Of a stretch of 64,000 nt of DNA, positions 19,389-30,823 are shown in pieces. Made by a program: the position numbers and the translations under genes. The notes below the pieces were generated by a model. That model searched no databases. It was not told the origin of the DNA and saw only the letters and a list, made by a program, of their open reading frames with translations. The first letter of the stretch is position 1; each line of letters starts with the position of its first letter. The stretch is from Ahaetulla prasina. Lineage: Eukaryota; Chordata; Lepidosauria; Squamata; Colubridae. Location: assembly GCF_028640845.1 (NCBI RefSeq), contig NC_080546.1, positions 18,201,020-18,265,019 on the forward strand, written 5' to 3'.

Positions 19389-20030
19389 AGCAGACAATAA
19401 CAGAATAGAATACAGAATAATAGCCTTGGAAGAGACCTTGGAAATCTTCTAGGCCAGGGGTGTCAAACTCAAGGCCTGGGGACCAGATTCGGTCCACGGG
19501 GTAATTAGATCTGGCCCGTGGGGCCACCTTAGAAACAGCAAAGTACCGGCCCGGGGTGCCTCTGCCAGTGAAAACGAAGCTCAGGAGGGCCATGGGTTTT
19601 CTTTGGCAGAGGGTTGCAGGAAGCCGTTGCGGCCAAAAATGGAGATCAGGATCCCGTTTTTGCTGGCAGAGCATTCGGGCCACTACAGGCGTAACCTGAC
19701 ACAAGTGGCATCAAGCTGGCCATGCCCACCCAGGCCACACCTACCCCAAGGTCAAACACAACCCTGATGTGGCCCTCAATGAAATCGAGTTTGACACCCC
19801 TGTTCTAGTCCAATTCCCTGCTCAAGCAGGAGGCCTTATACAATTTCAGAGAAGTGGCTGTCCAATCTCTTCTTAAAAGCCTCCAGTGATGGAGCACCCA
19901 CAACTTCTGGAGGCAAGCTGTTCCACTGGTTAATTTTTTCTCACTGTTAGGAAGTTTTTCCTTGGTTCTAGTTTGCTTCGCTCCTTGGTTAGTTTCCATC
20001 CATTTTTTTCTTGCCTTGCCTTTGAGGAAC
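19389..20030 (-). mobile_element. CR1 LINE 3' end, split by a hAT MITE
   Basis: CR1 3' UTR and the C-terminal coding relic are seen on the minus strand. The hAT at 19455-19802 interrupts the CTTCTAG of the CR1 3' UTR. The CR1 end at 19389 reads into AATAGAATACAGAATAATAG, a decayed pentamer tail. Confidence 0.85.
19455..19802. mobile_element. hAT MITE, family A (348 bp)
   Basis: The termini CAGGGGTGTCAAACTC and GAGTTTGACACCCCTG are exact complements. The 8-bp target duplication is TTCTAGGC/TTCTAGTC (one mismatch). A second copy is at 37758-38164. No coding capacity. Confidence 0.92.
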
Positions 20031-20722
20031 AAAACATGCATTCTGCTCCACTCCTCAGATCTTTCAGAAATTAAGTGTCCATCTGGAGTTATATGCAGAA
20101 TGGTTACCTGTCCAGTTATCTGTCTGCTTCTAAATGCTGAGAAAGTCACAGCCACAGATGGCTACCTCGAAGAAAATCAATAAAGAGTGACCCTATTTTA
20201 AGACAAGCTAATTAAAATAATTTTTCTAGTAAAATTTACCAAAACATTGCTTTTCAGGTAAAATTTCTCCTTTCCTTTTTCTCACCCCTCCATAAAAACG
20301 AGGGATTTTTTCCCAGTATTTTCTCAGACTATGCTCCATCCATCATTTTTAACTGTGGCTTCAGCTACTCCTTTCTTAAAAATGAACCCAAGAGTTGTAA
20401 AGAACATAAAGTGGTCGCTATCTCACGAATGAAGTTGCTGCTATTATGGTTCTGAAACTCTCGCAAAGGAAAAATTAAGTAACTGGTTCAGCTGTGCTGT
20501 TCACAGCGATTCTCACCACAAGGAAACAACTGAATTCATTCCTTCTCTTTGAAAAATTCAAAGAAATGCCACCACCTCCCATTTCCCTGCCCATTCTGTA
20601 AACAGGGTGGAAAATGTTCAGAGCATAACTGTAACAGACGGAGAATTTATTTTTTGTTCACAAATAAGCCATTGCCACCTATATTTGGCCAGATATGCAA
20701 TGATGTCAAGATGCAACCAGTG
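20031..20722. other. Intergenic, no gene seen
   Basis: Unique-looking DNA. Nothing is recognised. Confidence 0.4.
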
Positions 20723-21469
20723 CAGGTAGTCCTCAACTTACAACACTTCATTTAGTGACCGTTCGAAGTTACAAAGGCATTGAAAAAAGTGACTTAGGAT
20801 CGTTTTTCACACTTACGACCATTGCAGCATCCTCATGGGCATGTGATCAAAGTTCGGATGCTTGGCAAGTGACTTATATTTATGACGGTTGCAATGTCCC
20901 AGAGTCATGCAGTGAACCCTTTTGCGACCTTCTGACAAGCAAAGTCAATGGGGAAGCCAGATTCACTTAACTAACTTAACAACTGCAGTGATTCACTTAA
21001 CAAGAAAGTGGCAAGAAAGGTCATAAAAACGGGGCAAAACTCACTTAACAAATGCTTTGCTTAGCAACAGAAATTTTGGACTTAAGTGTCATTGTAAGTC
21101 AAGGTAAAGGTAAAGGTTCTCTTCGCACATACGTGCTAGTCGTTGCCGACTCTAGGGGGCGGTGCTCATCTCCGTTTCAAAGCCGAAGAGCCAGCGCTGT
21201 CCAAGGACGTCTCCATGGTCATGTAACCAGCATTACTCAATGCCAAAGGTGCACGGAACGCTGTTACCTTCTCACCAAAGGTGGTTCCTATTTTTCTACT
21301 TGTATTTTTTACGTGCTTTCAGACTGCTAGGTTGGTAGAAGCTGGGACAAGTGATGGGAGCTCACCCTGTTACGCGGCACTAAGGATTCGAACCACTGAA
21401 CTTCTGATCTTTTGATCGACAAGCTCAGCGTTTTAGTGACCGAGCCACCCATAAATCAAGAACTACCTG
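20723..21469. mobile_element. Tigger/mariner-like TIR element with a nested tRNA-SINE
   Basis: The left end CAGGTAGTCCTCAACTTAC is the complement of the right end AAGAACTACCTG. The body is full of CACTTAAC/TTAAGTGA-type subterminal repeats. Related copies start at 60095 and 60816, both after TA. Superfamily placement is inferred from the TA target and TIR style. No transposase is present. Confidence 0.6.
21104..21445 (-). repeat. tRNA-derived SINE nested in the TIR element
   Basis: On the minus strand the head reads GGTGGCTCGGTCACTAAAAC (A-box-like) and, after about 40 bases, GTGGTTCGAATCC, a good B box. A conserved body follows (GTAACAGGGTGAGCTCCC) and a tail ending ACCTTTACCTTTACC. A TCAAG flank occurs on both sides. 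It is a SINE, not a tRNA gene: no acceptor stem can be formed. Confidence 0.65.
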
Positions 21470-22420
21470 TAATTAATAACCCACAAATTTAACTTTTATA
21501 TACAAATTCCAGCAATTTCCAACTGAGGATCACTTTTTAATTCATATCCTACTGACTCACCGATTCCTGACCTAGACGTAATGTCCAGGACAGCATAGAG
21601 GAAAGAGTGCCCTGTACATAGATTCCTTTGATATCTATATGCCTATCAGAGACTTGGCTTTAAAAATGTTCAAAAAGGAAATACAATCTGAATAGAAAGC
21701 TAAATCTTGGGGAAGTGCATTTTCTTTAATGCTTTGCTTTTCTTTATTCAGAAACCGTGCTTCGACAGGGAAATAAAGAGTGGCAACTATTATATTAGCA
21801 TTGTTAATTACGTGGTGATAGGTTGCTTTGCATTTTACAAGACAAAGACAAAAATGCAGTTCCTAGTCTGATGAGCTTGTAATGTAAAAATCAAACTTCC
21901 ATCGACTGATCAGACTATGAATGTATCACCCAGTTACCTAGCAACTTCTGAGATCCGATTAACCCTTTTTTAAAAGGATGTACAGCGCTTGGGAGACTGA
22001 ATTCCCAAATGATTTCCCATACAGTCAGCTTCCTGCTTTTCATATCGTTGCCCAACTGTTAGCAAAAATATTCCTAATGGTTAAATGGATGTATGAAATT
22101 AACAGTTCTCCTATTGATAAAATTATTGGACTAATAAAAAAGCCTTGGCAAATTTTTTGTAGGTTTTATTAAGGGATAGGGAATTGCTTTTGGACTTATA
22201 ATCTTCAGAAACAATGCATAAAAACTAAGTTGAAAGTTAACTTGGGACATATGTTTCAGTGTTGCCTGAGGTAAAAAGAACTGGATATTTTTCAGATAAA
22301 ATAGTTTTCCTTCAAAACAAAACAAAACAAAACGATTTTGATCTCTCTGAGCTGTCAAAAAGGTTTCTTTTACAAATACTTGCAGAATCAGAAAAAGGAA
22401 AATATCTCATAAAAAGGAAA
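21470..22420. other. Intergenic, no gene seen
   Basis: Unique-looking AT-rich DNA without recognised features. Confidence 0.4.
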
Positions 22421-22793
22421 GTAAGGAAAGCAAGGAGGGAAGGAAGGGAGGAAGGGGGGAAGGGAGGAAGGGAGGGAAAGAAAGAAAGGAAGGAAGGAAG
22501 AAAAGAGGGAAAGAAAGGAAAAGGGAGGCAGAGAGGGAGGGGGAAGGGAAGGAGGGCAAGAGTGAAAGAAAGAAAGGAAGAAAAGGAGGGAGGGAGGGAA
22601 AGGAAGGAAGGAAGGAAGGAAGGAAGAAAGAAAAAAGAAAGAAATTAGGGAGTGAGGGAAAGAAAGGAAAAGAAAGGAAGGGAAGGAGGGCAGGAGAGAG
22701 TGAAAGGGAGGGAGGGAGGGAGGGAGGGAGGGAGGGAGGGAGGAAGGAAGGAAGGAAGGAAGGAAGGAAGGAAGGAAGGAAGGAAGGAAGGAA
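22421..22793. repeat. Polypurine (GGAA/GGGA)n array
   Basis: About 370 bp of almost pure purine on the plus strand, ending in long (GGGA)n and (AGGA)n blocks. It can form triplex or quadruplex structures. The open frame through it (a K/E/G/R-rich product) is an artefact. Confidence 0.92.
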
Positions 22794-23403
22794 AATAGTA
22801 ATTGCTAATAGTAGGTTTGACTTTGAGAAATTGTTGAAAGAATTTTACCTATATAGCAGAAATATGATGAAAATATCTTTCCAGTTTTCTGCTCACAAAT
22901 AGGTTAGAAATTATTGAAAAACTGTCAGTACACAGTCTTCCCCCAGAATTTCCAAATCATAATCATTTTTCGCTTCTATAACCATATACTGTATGAAAAT
23001 CAAACACTGTTCCTATTCAAAGGTTGCTTTCTTTGAATTTTGTGATGTGGCTCATGAATTAAAACCACATTAGAGGAATGTTTGTTGGAAAATGCATGCA
23101 TTTATAAACCTGATGTGCAAAATTGAATCTTCTAGCTTCATTAGGCCAAATGATGCCTATTTTGAGACATGCATGCACAAATATATAAGCTTTACAAACA
23201 AACCCTAATGGGAAAAGGGTGAACTGAATCTACTAATGGAGACATGAGAAACTGGGGGAAAAAAATCCTAAACTTGGTAGACTCATTCATCCCTAGTAAG
23301 AAGTCCAGCAATAAGCAGGAATATTGTTGAAGGCAATAATATGAAATAATAATAAAGAATAAAATGAAAGTTTTTGATTTACAGCAATAGCTATAACAAT
23401 ATC
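22794..23403. other. Intergenic, no gene seen
   Basis: Unique-looking AT-rich DNA. Confidence 0.4.
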
Positions 23404-24045
23404 AATAGCACTTAGACTTATATACCGCTTCATAGTGTTTTTACAGCCCTCTCTAAGTGGTTTACAGAGTCAGCATCTTGCCCCCAACAATCTGGGTCCT
23501 CATTTTACCCACCTCAAAAGGATGGAAGGCTTAGTCAACCTTGGCCCTGGTGAAATTCAATCTGCCAAATTGCAGGCAGCCGGCAGTCAGCAGGATTAGC
23601 CTGCAGTACTGCATTCTCACCAGTGGGCCAGGGGTGAAATGCTCCCGGATCGGAGGGGATCGCGCAATCTGGTAGCGATGGCGGCTGCTGGTTCGGAGGA
23701 CCGGTAGCAAAAATCCCTGGCCCCGCCCCCCTGCCTCTGCTGAGCCGTACCATCTGCAGAGGTTTTGTTTTTTTATTTTTAAAAGCCGGTTTTGCTTCAG
23801 CAGAAACAGTCCTTTAAAAGTAAAAAAACCCAACAGAACCTTACTTGTACTCTTGTACAATCTCTACAAAAGTAGAGATTCTAAGGCACTTACCTGATTA
23901 CTGATCAACGCATGGCCACAGCCCGAAAGCAGTGACAGTTTCAGCCCAGACAGAATCAATCGCTCACCTAATCTATTTCCTCGGTGATCAACTGGCTGGA
24001 TTTGCTGGCTAAGGAACTCTGGGATTTGAAGTCCACAATAAAATA

Positions 24046-24710
24046 AAATATTTATTTATTTATTATTTAAATTTTTATACCGCCCTTCTCCCGAAGGACT
24101 CAGGGCGGTTCACAGCCAGATAAAAAATACACAATAATACAATATAAATACGATTAAAATAGAATTAAAAAACTTATTAAATTGGCCAAAATTAAAATTT
24201 TAGGATAAAAACCCATTAAAAACCCATAAATTTAAAACTAACCCAGTCCAGCGCAGATGAATAAGTGAGTTTTAAGCTCGCGACGAAAGGTTCGGAGGTC
24301 CGGAAGTTGACGGAGTCCTGGGGGGAGTTCGTTCCAGAGGGCGGGAGCCCCCACAGAGAAGGCCCTTCCCCTGGGCGTCGCCAGACGACACTGTCACGCC
24401 GATGGCACCCTGAGGAGTCCCTCTCTGTGAGAGCACACGGGTCGGTGAGAGGTATTCGGTAGCAGCAGGCGGTCCCGTAAATAGCCCGGCCCTATGCCAT
24501 GGAGCGCTTTGAAGACGTTCACCAACACCTTGAAGTGCACCCGGAAGGCCACAGGTAGCCAGTGCAGCCTGCGCAGGATAGGTGTCACGCAGGAGCCACG
24601 AGGAGCTCCCTCTATCACCCGCGCAGCTGCATTCTGGACTAACTGAAGCCTCCGGATGCCCCTCAAGGGGAGCCCCATGTAGAGAGCATTGCAGTAATCC
24701 AAAATAAAAT
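24046..24710 (-). mobile_element. L2/CR1-clade LINE 3' end nested in hAT
   Basis: The minus-strand relic reads MDYCNALYMGLPLRGIRRL, LQLVQNAAARVIEG, LRRLHWLPVAFRVHFKVLVN and, in another frame, SHREGLLRVPS: the RT C-terminus of an L2/CR1-clade LINE. The 3' UTR holds ACCGCCCTGAGTCCTTCGGG and ends in (TAAATA)n. AATAAAATAAAATATTT flanks both sides, a likely target duplication. Confidence 0.83.
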
Positions 24711-24814
24711 AAAATAAAATATTTGTGCAGCTTTCTGAAATTTGGTGTGTTTCTGTAGTGTTTCACTCTAACTACACAAACACACAAAATCTCAGAAAGC
24801 TGTATGTGGCATAT

Positions 24815-24819
<5 letters not shown>

Positions 24820-24845
<26 letters not shown>

Positions 24846-24990
24846 TAGTTGTGTGTGTGTAAAGTGTGAAAGTTGATTTTTGAGCTTTTTGTGGCTATGT
24901 GAAGTGTGAAGTGCAGCTGCTTTTACATTGTGAGTCAGTTGTGTTGTGTTGTGTTGTGTTGTGTTGTGTTGTGTTGTGTGTGTGTAAAGT
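24820..24990. repeat. (TG)n and (TTGTG)n microsatellites
   Basis: TG dinucleotides run at about 24819-24860 and TTGTG pentamers at 24939-24980, both inside the long hAT element. Confidence 0.85.
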
Positions 24991-25652
24991 GTGAAAGTTG
25001 GTTTTTGGTACCTCTTATTGTTTTTTTATACTTTGTTTATTATTTTTATTATTTATTGTTATTGGCCACGCCCACCAAGCCATCTGACCACCAAGCCACG
25101 CCCACCAATTAAGCCACGCCCACAGAACCGGTAGGGAAAATTTTTAGATTTCACCCCTGCACTGGGCCACCGCGGTTCTTATGGGCCAATAGTGGCCCAT
25201 AGCAAAGGATGTAAGATGGATGGCTGCATTCTTCTTGCTTGTCCTTAGGACAATGATCGATCAGCATTCTTCTAATTTTACTGCTGGGTAACTGAAACAG
25301 AGATTTATTTTTCCCGACAAAATTGGTCAGGGTTGTGATTAATATGAGGTACTTGTACCTCAGGATCAGCAATTCTTTCAGAGGCCGGCCACTGTTATGA
25401 AAACTCCCGTAATAGCTTGGTGGACTAAAATGTTAAAACATTCAACAATATTAAAACTGGACGATCTCGGTCGATTTCGACCATCCCAACACATGATTTT
25501 GAACAGTTTTGGCAAGACTATTGAAAGCTTCTTGAGATTTTCAGCCATTTTTCATTTGTAAAATGTTAGGGTGCTGTAGAATCACATTTGTTCTGGGATT
25601 TTAAGTTGTCCTTCAGTCTATCCCTAGTCGACCTGATTAAAACTGTATAGAT

Positions 25653-26119
25653 CAGTGATGGCTAACCTTTTTGTAGTTGCATGGCGAAAGTGCACGTGTG
25701 TGTGCCGGAACCCTTAATGCAATGTGTTTGCGATGCCCCTACACACCCCACATCCCCTGTACATGTGCGTGTGCCCCCCCCCGCTCCCCACATCCCCAGC
25801 AATGCTCCCATGTCCCGTTTTGGGCCTAGCAGGTGTCCCTACAGCCTCCTGGGACCAATAATGGGCCTCGGGGGCCCCCACCACCACCCCATGCTCCCCA
25901 CCTCCTCCTGTGCATGCAAGTGACCCCTCTACCCCCGCACGCATGCACCCATGTCTCCCGCATGCTTTCGCTCCCTGCCCATGTGCAGCAGAGATCTGAA
26001 AATCAGCTGGCCACTGGAAAATGTGCGCATGCGCGGTGGAGCTGAACTGGGGCGATGGCTCACATGCCCACAGAGAGGGTTCGGCATTTCCCATCACAGG
26101 TATAGGTTTGCCATAATGG
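25653..26119. mobile_element. hAT MITE, family F (467 bp)
   Basis: Starts CAGTGATGGCTAACCTTTTTG and ends GGTTTGCCATAATGG, with a perfect 8-bp duplication GTATAGAT (25645-25652, 26120-26127). A 3' fragment of the same family sits inside the CR1 at 63.5 kb. The CCCC-rich interior yields only chance frames. Confidence 0.87.
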
Positions 26120-26159
26120 GTATAGATGAAGTTTTAAAAAATAATAGAACCTAATCTTC

Positions 26160-26612
26160 AAAATTAATCAAAAAACTGTGAAAGTTGGACCATAAGGAAG
26201 GCTGAGCACCAAAGAATTGAGTCTTCTTCAGCACCTTTGAACTATGGTGCTGAAGAAGACTCCTGAGAGTCCCTTGGACTGCAGGGTGAACAAACAAGTC
26301 AGTCCTAGAGGAGATCAACCCTGAGTGCTCTTTCGAAGGCCAGATCCTGAAGATAAAATTCAAATACTTTGGCCACCTAATGAGAAGGAAGGACTCACCG
26401 GAGAAGAACCTAATGCTGGGAAAGATTGAGGCAAAAGAAGAAAGGGATGACAGAGAATGAAGTGGCTGGACGGAGTCACTGAAGCAGTCGGTGTGAGCTT
26501 TAAATGGACTCCAGAGGATGGTAGAGGACAGGAAGGCCTGGAGGAATGTTGTCCATGGGGTCGCGATGGGTGGGACATGATTTTGCAACTTCGCAACAAC
26601 AATCTTCAAAAG
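26160..26612 (+). mobile_element. Bov-B (RTE) LINE 3' end
   Basis: Plus-strand translation shows the Bov-B C-terminal motifs across frames: RKAEHQRIE, RRLLRVPWTAG, FKYFGHLMRRKDSPEKNLML, GKIEAKEE, MKWLDGVTEAVGV, LQRMVEDRKAWRNVVHGVA. Stops and frameshifts show it is dead. Bov-B is abundant in squamates and is known to have moved horizontally between reptiles and ruminants. Confidence 0.92.
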
Positions 26613-26639
26613 ATTGAGGGCTCCAACGTCATTGTTTTT

Positions 26640-27340
26640 CTCCTCCTCCTCCTCCTTTAAATCCCTCTAAATAAAAAGGTTGCTGTGCGCAGTTCAGGAC
26701 ATCCATATTCCCTAAGAAAGAACTTAAAACATTAAAGAACCGCAGGAATGTGAGACATCTCACATGTGAAAGCAGAAGGGCAGCCATCATGGCATACACA
26801 GGCTATTTGTTTTCAAAAAGGTTAGTGGCAACAAAGACTCAATTTGTTCCTAGAAGAAATCGCAACCAAACTAAAAAGAAATCTTCCTTGGCTCCAGCTT
26901 TGCTGCCTCCCAGCTTGTTATCTGGAGGCCAGGCCAGGAGAGAGAACAATTAAAACCTCCCAGGACAAAAATTGACAGATGGCAAGAGAAACAGGAGGCG
27001 AGAGAGAATCGCTTTCTGCTTTAGCGAAACAATCTGACCTCTGCAAATTGCCTTCAAGGAAAGGTTGGTGGTCAGATGGGGGAGAAGTTTTGTGAGCCAT
27101 TACCCAGGTTCTTAGCTGTTTCTTTTTTATTGTGGAGAGAGAGTTTATTATGACTGAAACAGTAAGAATTATTAATAATAAAAATAAATATCAATAAATT
27201 ATATTAGTATGGTTTGTTGCACAGTCTGCCAGGTATTGAGACTGGATTGGGTATTTTTGTCTATGTGTTGAGTCCCTTCCAAGGACTTGAATAGGCAGAT
27301 GTGGATGTTTGAGTGTTAAAGAGATCATCGCAGGATTATC
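26640..27340. other. Intergenic, no gene seen
   Basis: Unique DNA of moderate GC content. A short (TCC)n run lies at 26640-26657. No repeat is recognised. Confidence 0.4.
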
Positions 27341-27720
27341 ATCATCATCATTTACTTTATTCCTTAAACATGAAACTCAAGTCAACTGAACATTCAAAAA
27401 TGCCTCACAAATACCATTGACTGGTGCTAATGGTTGATACGGATTGCTGCCAGCGTCCTAGGTATCAACCAAGTACCTTCTTAAGATCTACAATGTTCCA
27501 AGTAGCACAGTTTTTTTGCAGTTCCGCTGGTGTTATTGCAGGAAGCTGCAATTTGTTGATGTATCTTATAAAATTCTTGGACATGGTACCAAGTGCCCCG
27601 ATGACAATGGGTATCACTCTTACATATTTAATCCATAATCATGTAGTTTTGATAGCCAGGTCGTGATATTTCATGATTTTTTCCCAGTTCTTTTGCTAAT
27701 AATAATAACAACAACAACAA
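27340..27720 (-). mobile_element. R4/Dong-like LINE C-terminal relic
   Basis: The minus strand reads EKIMKYHDLAIKTT, VRVIPIVIGALGTMSKNF, IRYINKL and LKKVLG, a LINE C-terminal signature (VIPIVIGALG). A second fragment is at 28487-28567. Family assignment is moderate: R4/Dong is my best match. Confidence 0.5.
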
Positions 27721-27835
27721 TTAATTTAATCTTCACTTCTATTTGTAGACTGGGACTGGTAAAAACTTAACAGTTGAAGTCCTAACCAAGGACCTAAGAC
27801 CTATTAAAGTAGCATCTGAGTACATAAGCAGTTCC

Positions 27836-28490
27836 GAGTAGCGTGGTTTTTTGCAAAGTCAGGATATTCAGATCTAATAAGTTCAACCCACACCACATTT
27901 CTGACATCAATACAATTGAACGTGTCCAGAAATATTTTACAAGAAGAGTTCTCCACTCCTCTGAAAACAACAAAATACCTTATACCACCAGACTTGAAAT
28001 CTAGGCTTAGAAAACTTAGAACTCCGTGCCTTCGACAAGACCTAAGTTTAATCATAGAATCATCTATTGTAATGTCCTTCCTGTTAAAGACTATTTCAGC
28101 TTCAATTGCAATAATACAAGAGTAACCAATAGATTCAAACTTAATGTTAACCGCTTTAATCTAGATTGCAGAAAATATGACTTCTGTAACAGAATCATCA
28201 GTGCTTGGAACACATTACCTGACTCTGTGGTCTCTTCCCATAATCCCAAAAGCTTTAACTAAAAACTATCTACTATTGACTTCACCCCATTCCTAAGAGG
28301 ACTATAAGGGGCGTGCATAAGAGCACAAACGTGCCTACCGTTCCTGTCCTATTGTTTGTTTGTTTTTTCTTCTTATATACATATGCCTATACTTCCTTAT
28401 ATTACCTCATATATATGTCTATATACTATATAATCTTTTTGTGTGATGCTTATATATATTGTTGTGACAAAATAAATAAATAAAAAAAAA
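27836..28490 (+). mobile_element. CR1/Rex1-like LINE 3' end
   Basis: The coding relic TIERVQKYFTRRV, then NRFKLNVNRFNLDCRKYDFC and NRIISAWNTLPDSVVSSHN, is a LINE C-terminus. An AT-rich 3' UTR follows and ends TGACAAAATAAATAAAT plus A-run. A close copy lies at 39474-39965. Confidence 0.75.
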
Positions 28491-28567
28491 ATTTACATGT
28501 ATCTAGGCAGCCCTTTGGGTATTGCTCCAAGGGCTCCTATTACTATTGGTACAACCACTGATTTCCG
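28487..28567 (-). mobile_element. R4/Dong-like LINE fragment
   Basis: The minus strand encodes KSVVVPIVIGALGAIPKGL then PRYM, as in the 27.5-kb relic. It is truncated by the ATG/CAT array at its 5' side. Confidence 0.5.
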
Positions 28568-28627
28568 ATGATGATGATGATAATGATGATGATGATGATG
28601 ATGATGATGATAATGATGATGATGATA
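28568..28627. repeat. (GAT)n microsatellite
   Basis: Trinucleotide GAT/ATG repeats with two TAATGATG interruptions. They produce runs of His or Ile in minus-strand frames. Confidence 0.9.
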
Positions 28628-28803
28628 TTTGTGCCTTGAATGAGAACTCCAAGTTGATTTGTTTGATGATTCATTAGTTTCTTTATTTGGCTGTCCATGG
28701 TACACTCAGGAGTCTTCTCCAACACAAAAGTTTAAAGGCAGCAATACTCTTACTCTCCTCCTTCTTTAAAGTCCATCTTTCACTTCCATTTAATATCATA
28801 AGG

Positions 28804-29030
28804 TGTTAGTGATTCTGTTTATATATAGCACCACAGAGCAAACAAAGTGTACAGTCACCACGTGCTTTACTGCTCAACTGTTTTACTGTAACAGGAAGCA
28901 GGGAACTCTTCTTAGAACAAAAGAGCATAGAGTATATACCATAGATCCAAACTTGTAAACACTGCCATCTACTGGCTGAATACTACTGCAGTTGTTGCAT
29001 AGAAGTACATTCCAACGATGAATTCCAACA
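28804..29030. repeat. Probable solo LTR (227 bp)
   Basis: The sequence begins TGTTAGTG and ends TTCCAACA. It is flanked by a perfect 5-bp duplication TAAGG (28799-28803, 29031-29035). A TATA-like GGTATATACT lies on the minus strand. No internal genes. The family is unknown. Confidence 0.6.
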
Positions 29031-29035
29031 TAAGG

Positions 29036-29960
29036 AATGCCCTGGCTTGCAGAATACAAATCTACATTGGTATAGACACATCATAGGCTTTGGATATCTG
29101 TTTCAAAAGTCTTTATGCTGACTGCTAGTCCGTGGAGTATTTCTTGACTGCTTGTTCCTTTACTGTCAATGTTTGAGCCTAAAAGTCAGAAACTATGTAT
29201 CTTCAATATCTTCATTGTCAGTATTAAGGCTGGTTGCTCTACCTGTTGACATTAGTTTTGTCTTATTTATATTATGAAACAGTAGAGTGTAATATCCCAT
29301 GTAAGTGGAATATTCCACATATACAATTTTTCCTGTGCTAAAAAAAAATCTAAGTAGAAAATTACTACATCCCTTTTGCACTCTAGCCTAATTTTCTGGC
29401 AGTAGATTTTTTTTTTTAAATGTAGAGGTAAACCACTTTAAAACATTTCATGCCTGCTGTCTGCATTCTATTTCATCACATGCATACAAAGGAATTAATC
29501 AAGGCACAGAAAAAAATGTAAATGCAGCACGCAATTATGGGTAGATATCTCAATGAAAATTAAAGGAACTTTGCTACATTTTTTATCTCTAATTGGTGTA
29601 TTCAGTTGCTAAAACTGAAATTAAAGATTATTTATAAAATAACCACTGAATATGGGCCTTGGGCATTTCAGGATAATTGCCATAATGTTTCGAATTGTGG
29701 CAACTTTCTTTAAAACATCACTAATGTTTGAATATTGTTCAAACATTACTATTAGAGTGGCCTTCGCTTCCTTTTTTGAAAAAAAGAAAAAGAAAATGTT
29801 TTCCCTTTCCATCTGTATTCAATATTAATTTTTAATTTCAAATATGGATGTTTAAAATTGCCCGTTTGCAATAAAATTCTTACATATATTCTGGCATATC
29901 CAGCCAGTAATGAAATAAGCAAATGTCAAACAATTACATTCATATTCACTTTATTCATTT
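29036..29960. other. Intergenic, no gene seen
   Basis: AT-rich unique-looking DNA. No coding or repeat is recognised. Confidence 0.4.
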
Positions 29961-29964
29961 CAAT

Positions 29965-30395
29965 TAAGGACCGCCTGCTGCTACCGAATACCTCTCACCG
30001 ACCCGTGCGCTCTCACAGAGAGGGACTCCTCAGGGTGCCGTCTGCTAGACAGTGTCGTTTGGTGATACCCAGGGGAAGGGCCTTCTCTGTGGGGGCTCCC
30101 ACCCTCTGGAACGAACTCCCCCCAGGACTTCGTCAACTTCCGGACCTCCGAACCTTCCGCCGCGAGCTTAAAACATATCTATTCATCTGCGCAGGACTGG
30201 ACTAGATTTTAAATTTATATTGGTTTTAATGGGTTTTATTATTTATATTGTTCTTTTTTAATTATTTGGCTGTGTAGAATAAGTTTTTTAATTGATATTT
30301 TATTCTGTATTTATAAGTACCTTTTTATTTGCCTGTGAACCACCCTGAGTCCCTAGGGAGATAGGGCGGTATACAAATACGATAAATAAATTAAG
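29965..30395 (+). mobile_element. L2/CR1-clade LINE 3' end
   Basis: Plus-strand coding relic: RLLLPNTSHRPVRSHREGLL, RVPSARQCRLVIPRGRAFSV, GAPTLWNELPPGLRQLPDL and FRRELKTYLF, ending LD-stop. The 3' UTR has CACCCTGAGTCCCTAGGG and ends GATAAATAAATT. AATTAAG occurs at both ends, a probable target duplication. Confidence 0.87.
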
Positions 30396-30823
30396 ATTGC
30401 ACAAATCCCAAACTTTTGGGGAGTAAGTTTACTCTTATAGAAATATTTTGTAATACCGTATTACCTTTTTAAGATTAGAAGCCGTTTTATTCTCTACTTA
30501 ATACTGCCAATACATAATAGAATGGCATTCATACAGCACCTGCATTAGGATGTCAACAGAGATTTTAAGAGAAAGAAAAGAATGGATTAAGGAGTGTAAA
30601 AAACACTGAATAAAGAAAATGGTAGAGTAGTCAAGAGAAATGACATGCAAGACATCATCTGCATATTTCCTTTAAAATCAAGATTCCATCTCCCCCTTTT
30701 CAACAAGAATGGAAGTTTGGGAAGCTAAGCATGCTTTTATCAAGAAAATAGGGGAAGACATAAAGGGAGAAAATGTTAACTTCTACAATGGAGAGGAAAA
30801 AAGTAATTTTTTTTTCCAGCTTA

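Larger units (their letters stand above)
23629..25159. mobile_element. Long non-autonomous hAT (1.5 kb) containing a LINE
   Basis: The ends CAGGGGTGAAATGC and GATTTCACCCCTG are flanked by CAGTGGGC/CACTGGGC (8 bp, one mismatch). The right arm carries the ACCGGT and CCACGCCCACC repeats typical of family C (44147, 53033, 61215). A LINE insertion (24046-24710) and (TG)n and (TTGTG)n arrays account for most of its extra length. Confidence 0.82.
23404..25178 (-). mobile_element. Sauria-type SINE split by a hAT element
   Basis: The 3' part (23404-23628, minus) has the SINE body: CAATCTGGGTCCTCATTTTA and CTGCAGTACTGCATTCT on the plus strand. The rest of the tRNA-like head resumes after the hAT as CACTGGGCCACCGCGG (25160-25178). 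The SINE therefore predates the hAT. Confidence 0.8.

Noticed and set aside
21350..21445. Possible tRNA gene (good B box GGTTCGAATCC)
   Set aside because: No cloverleaf acceptor stem and it continues into a SINE body; the same applies to 60494-60560 and 61600-61660.
22259..22648. 129-codon Lys/Glu/Gly-rich frame
   Set aside because: Polypurine microsatellite; no start context or domain.
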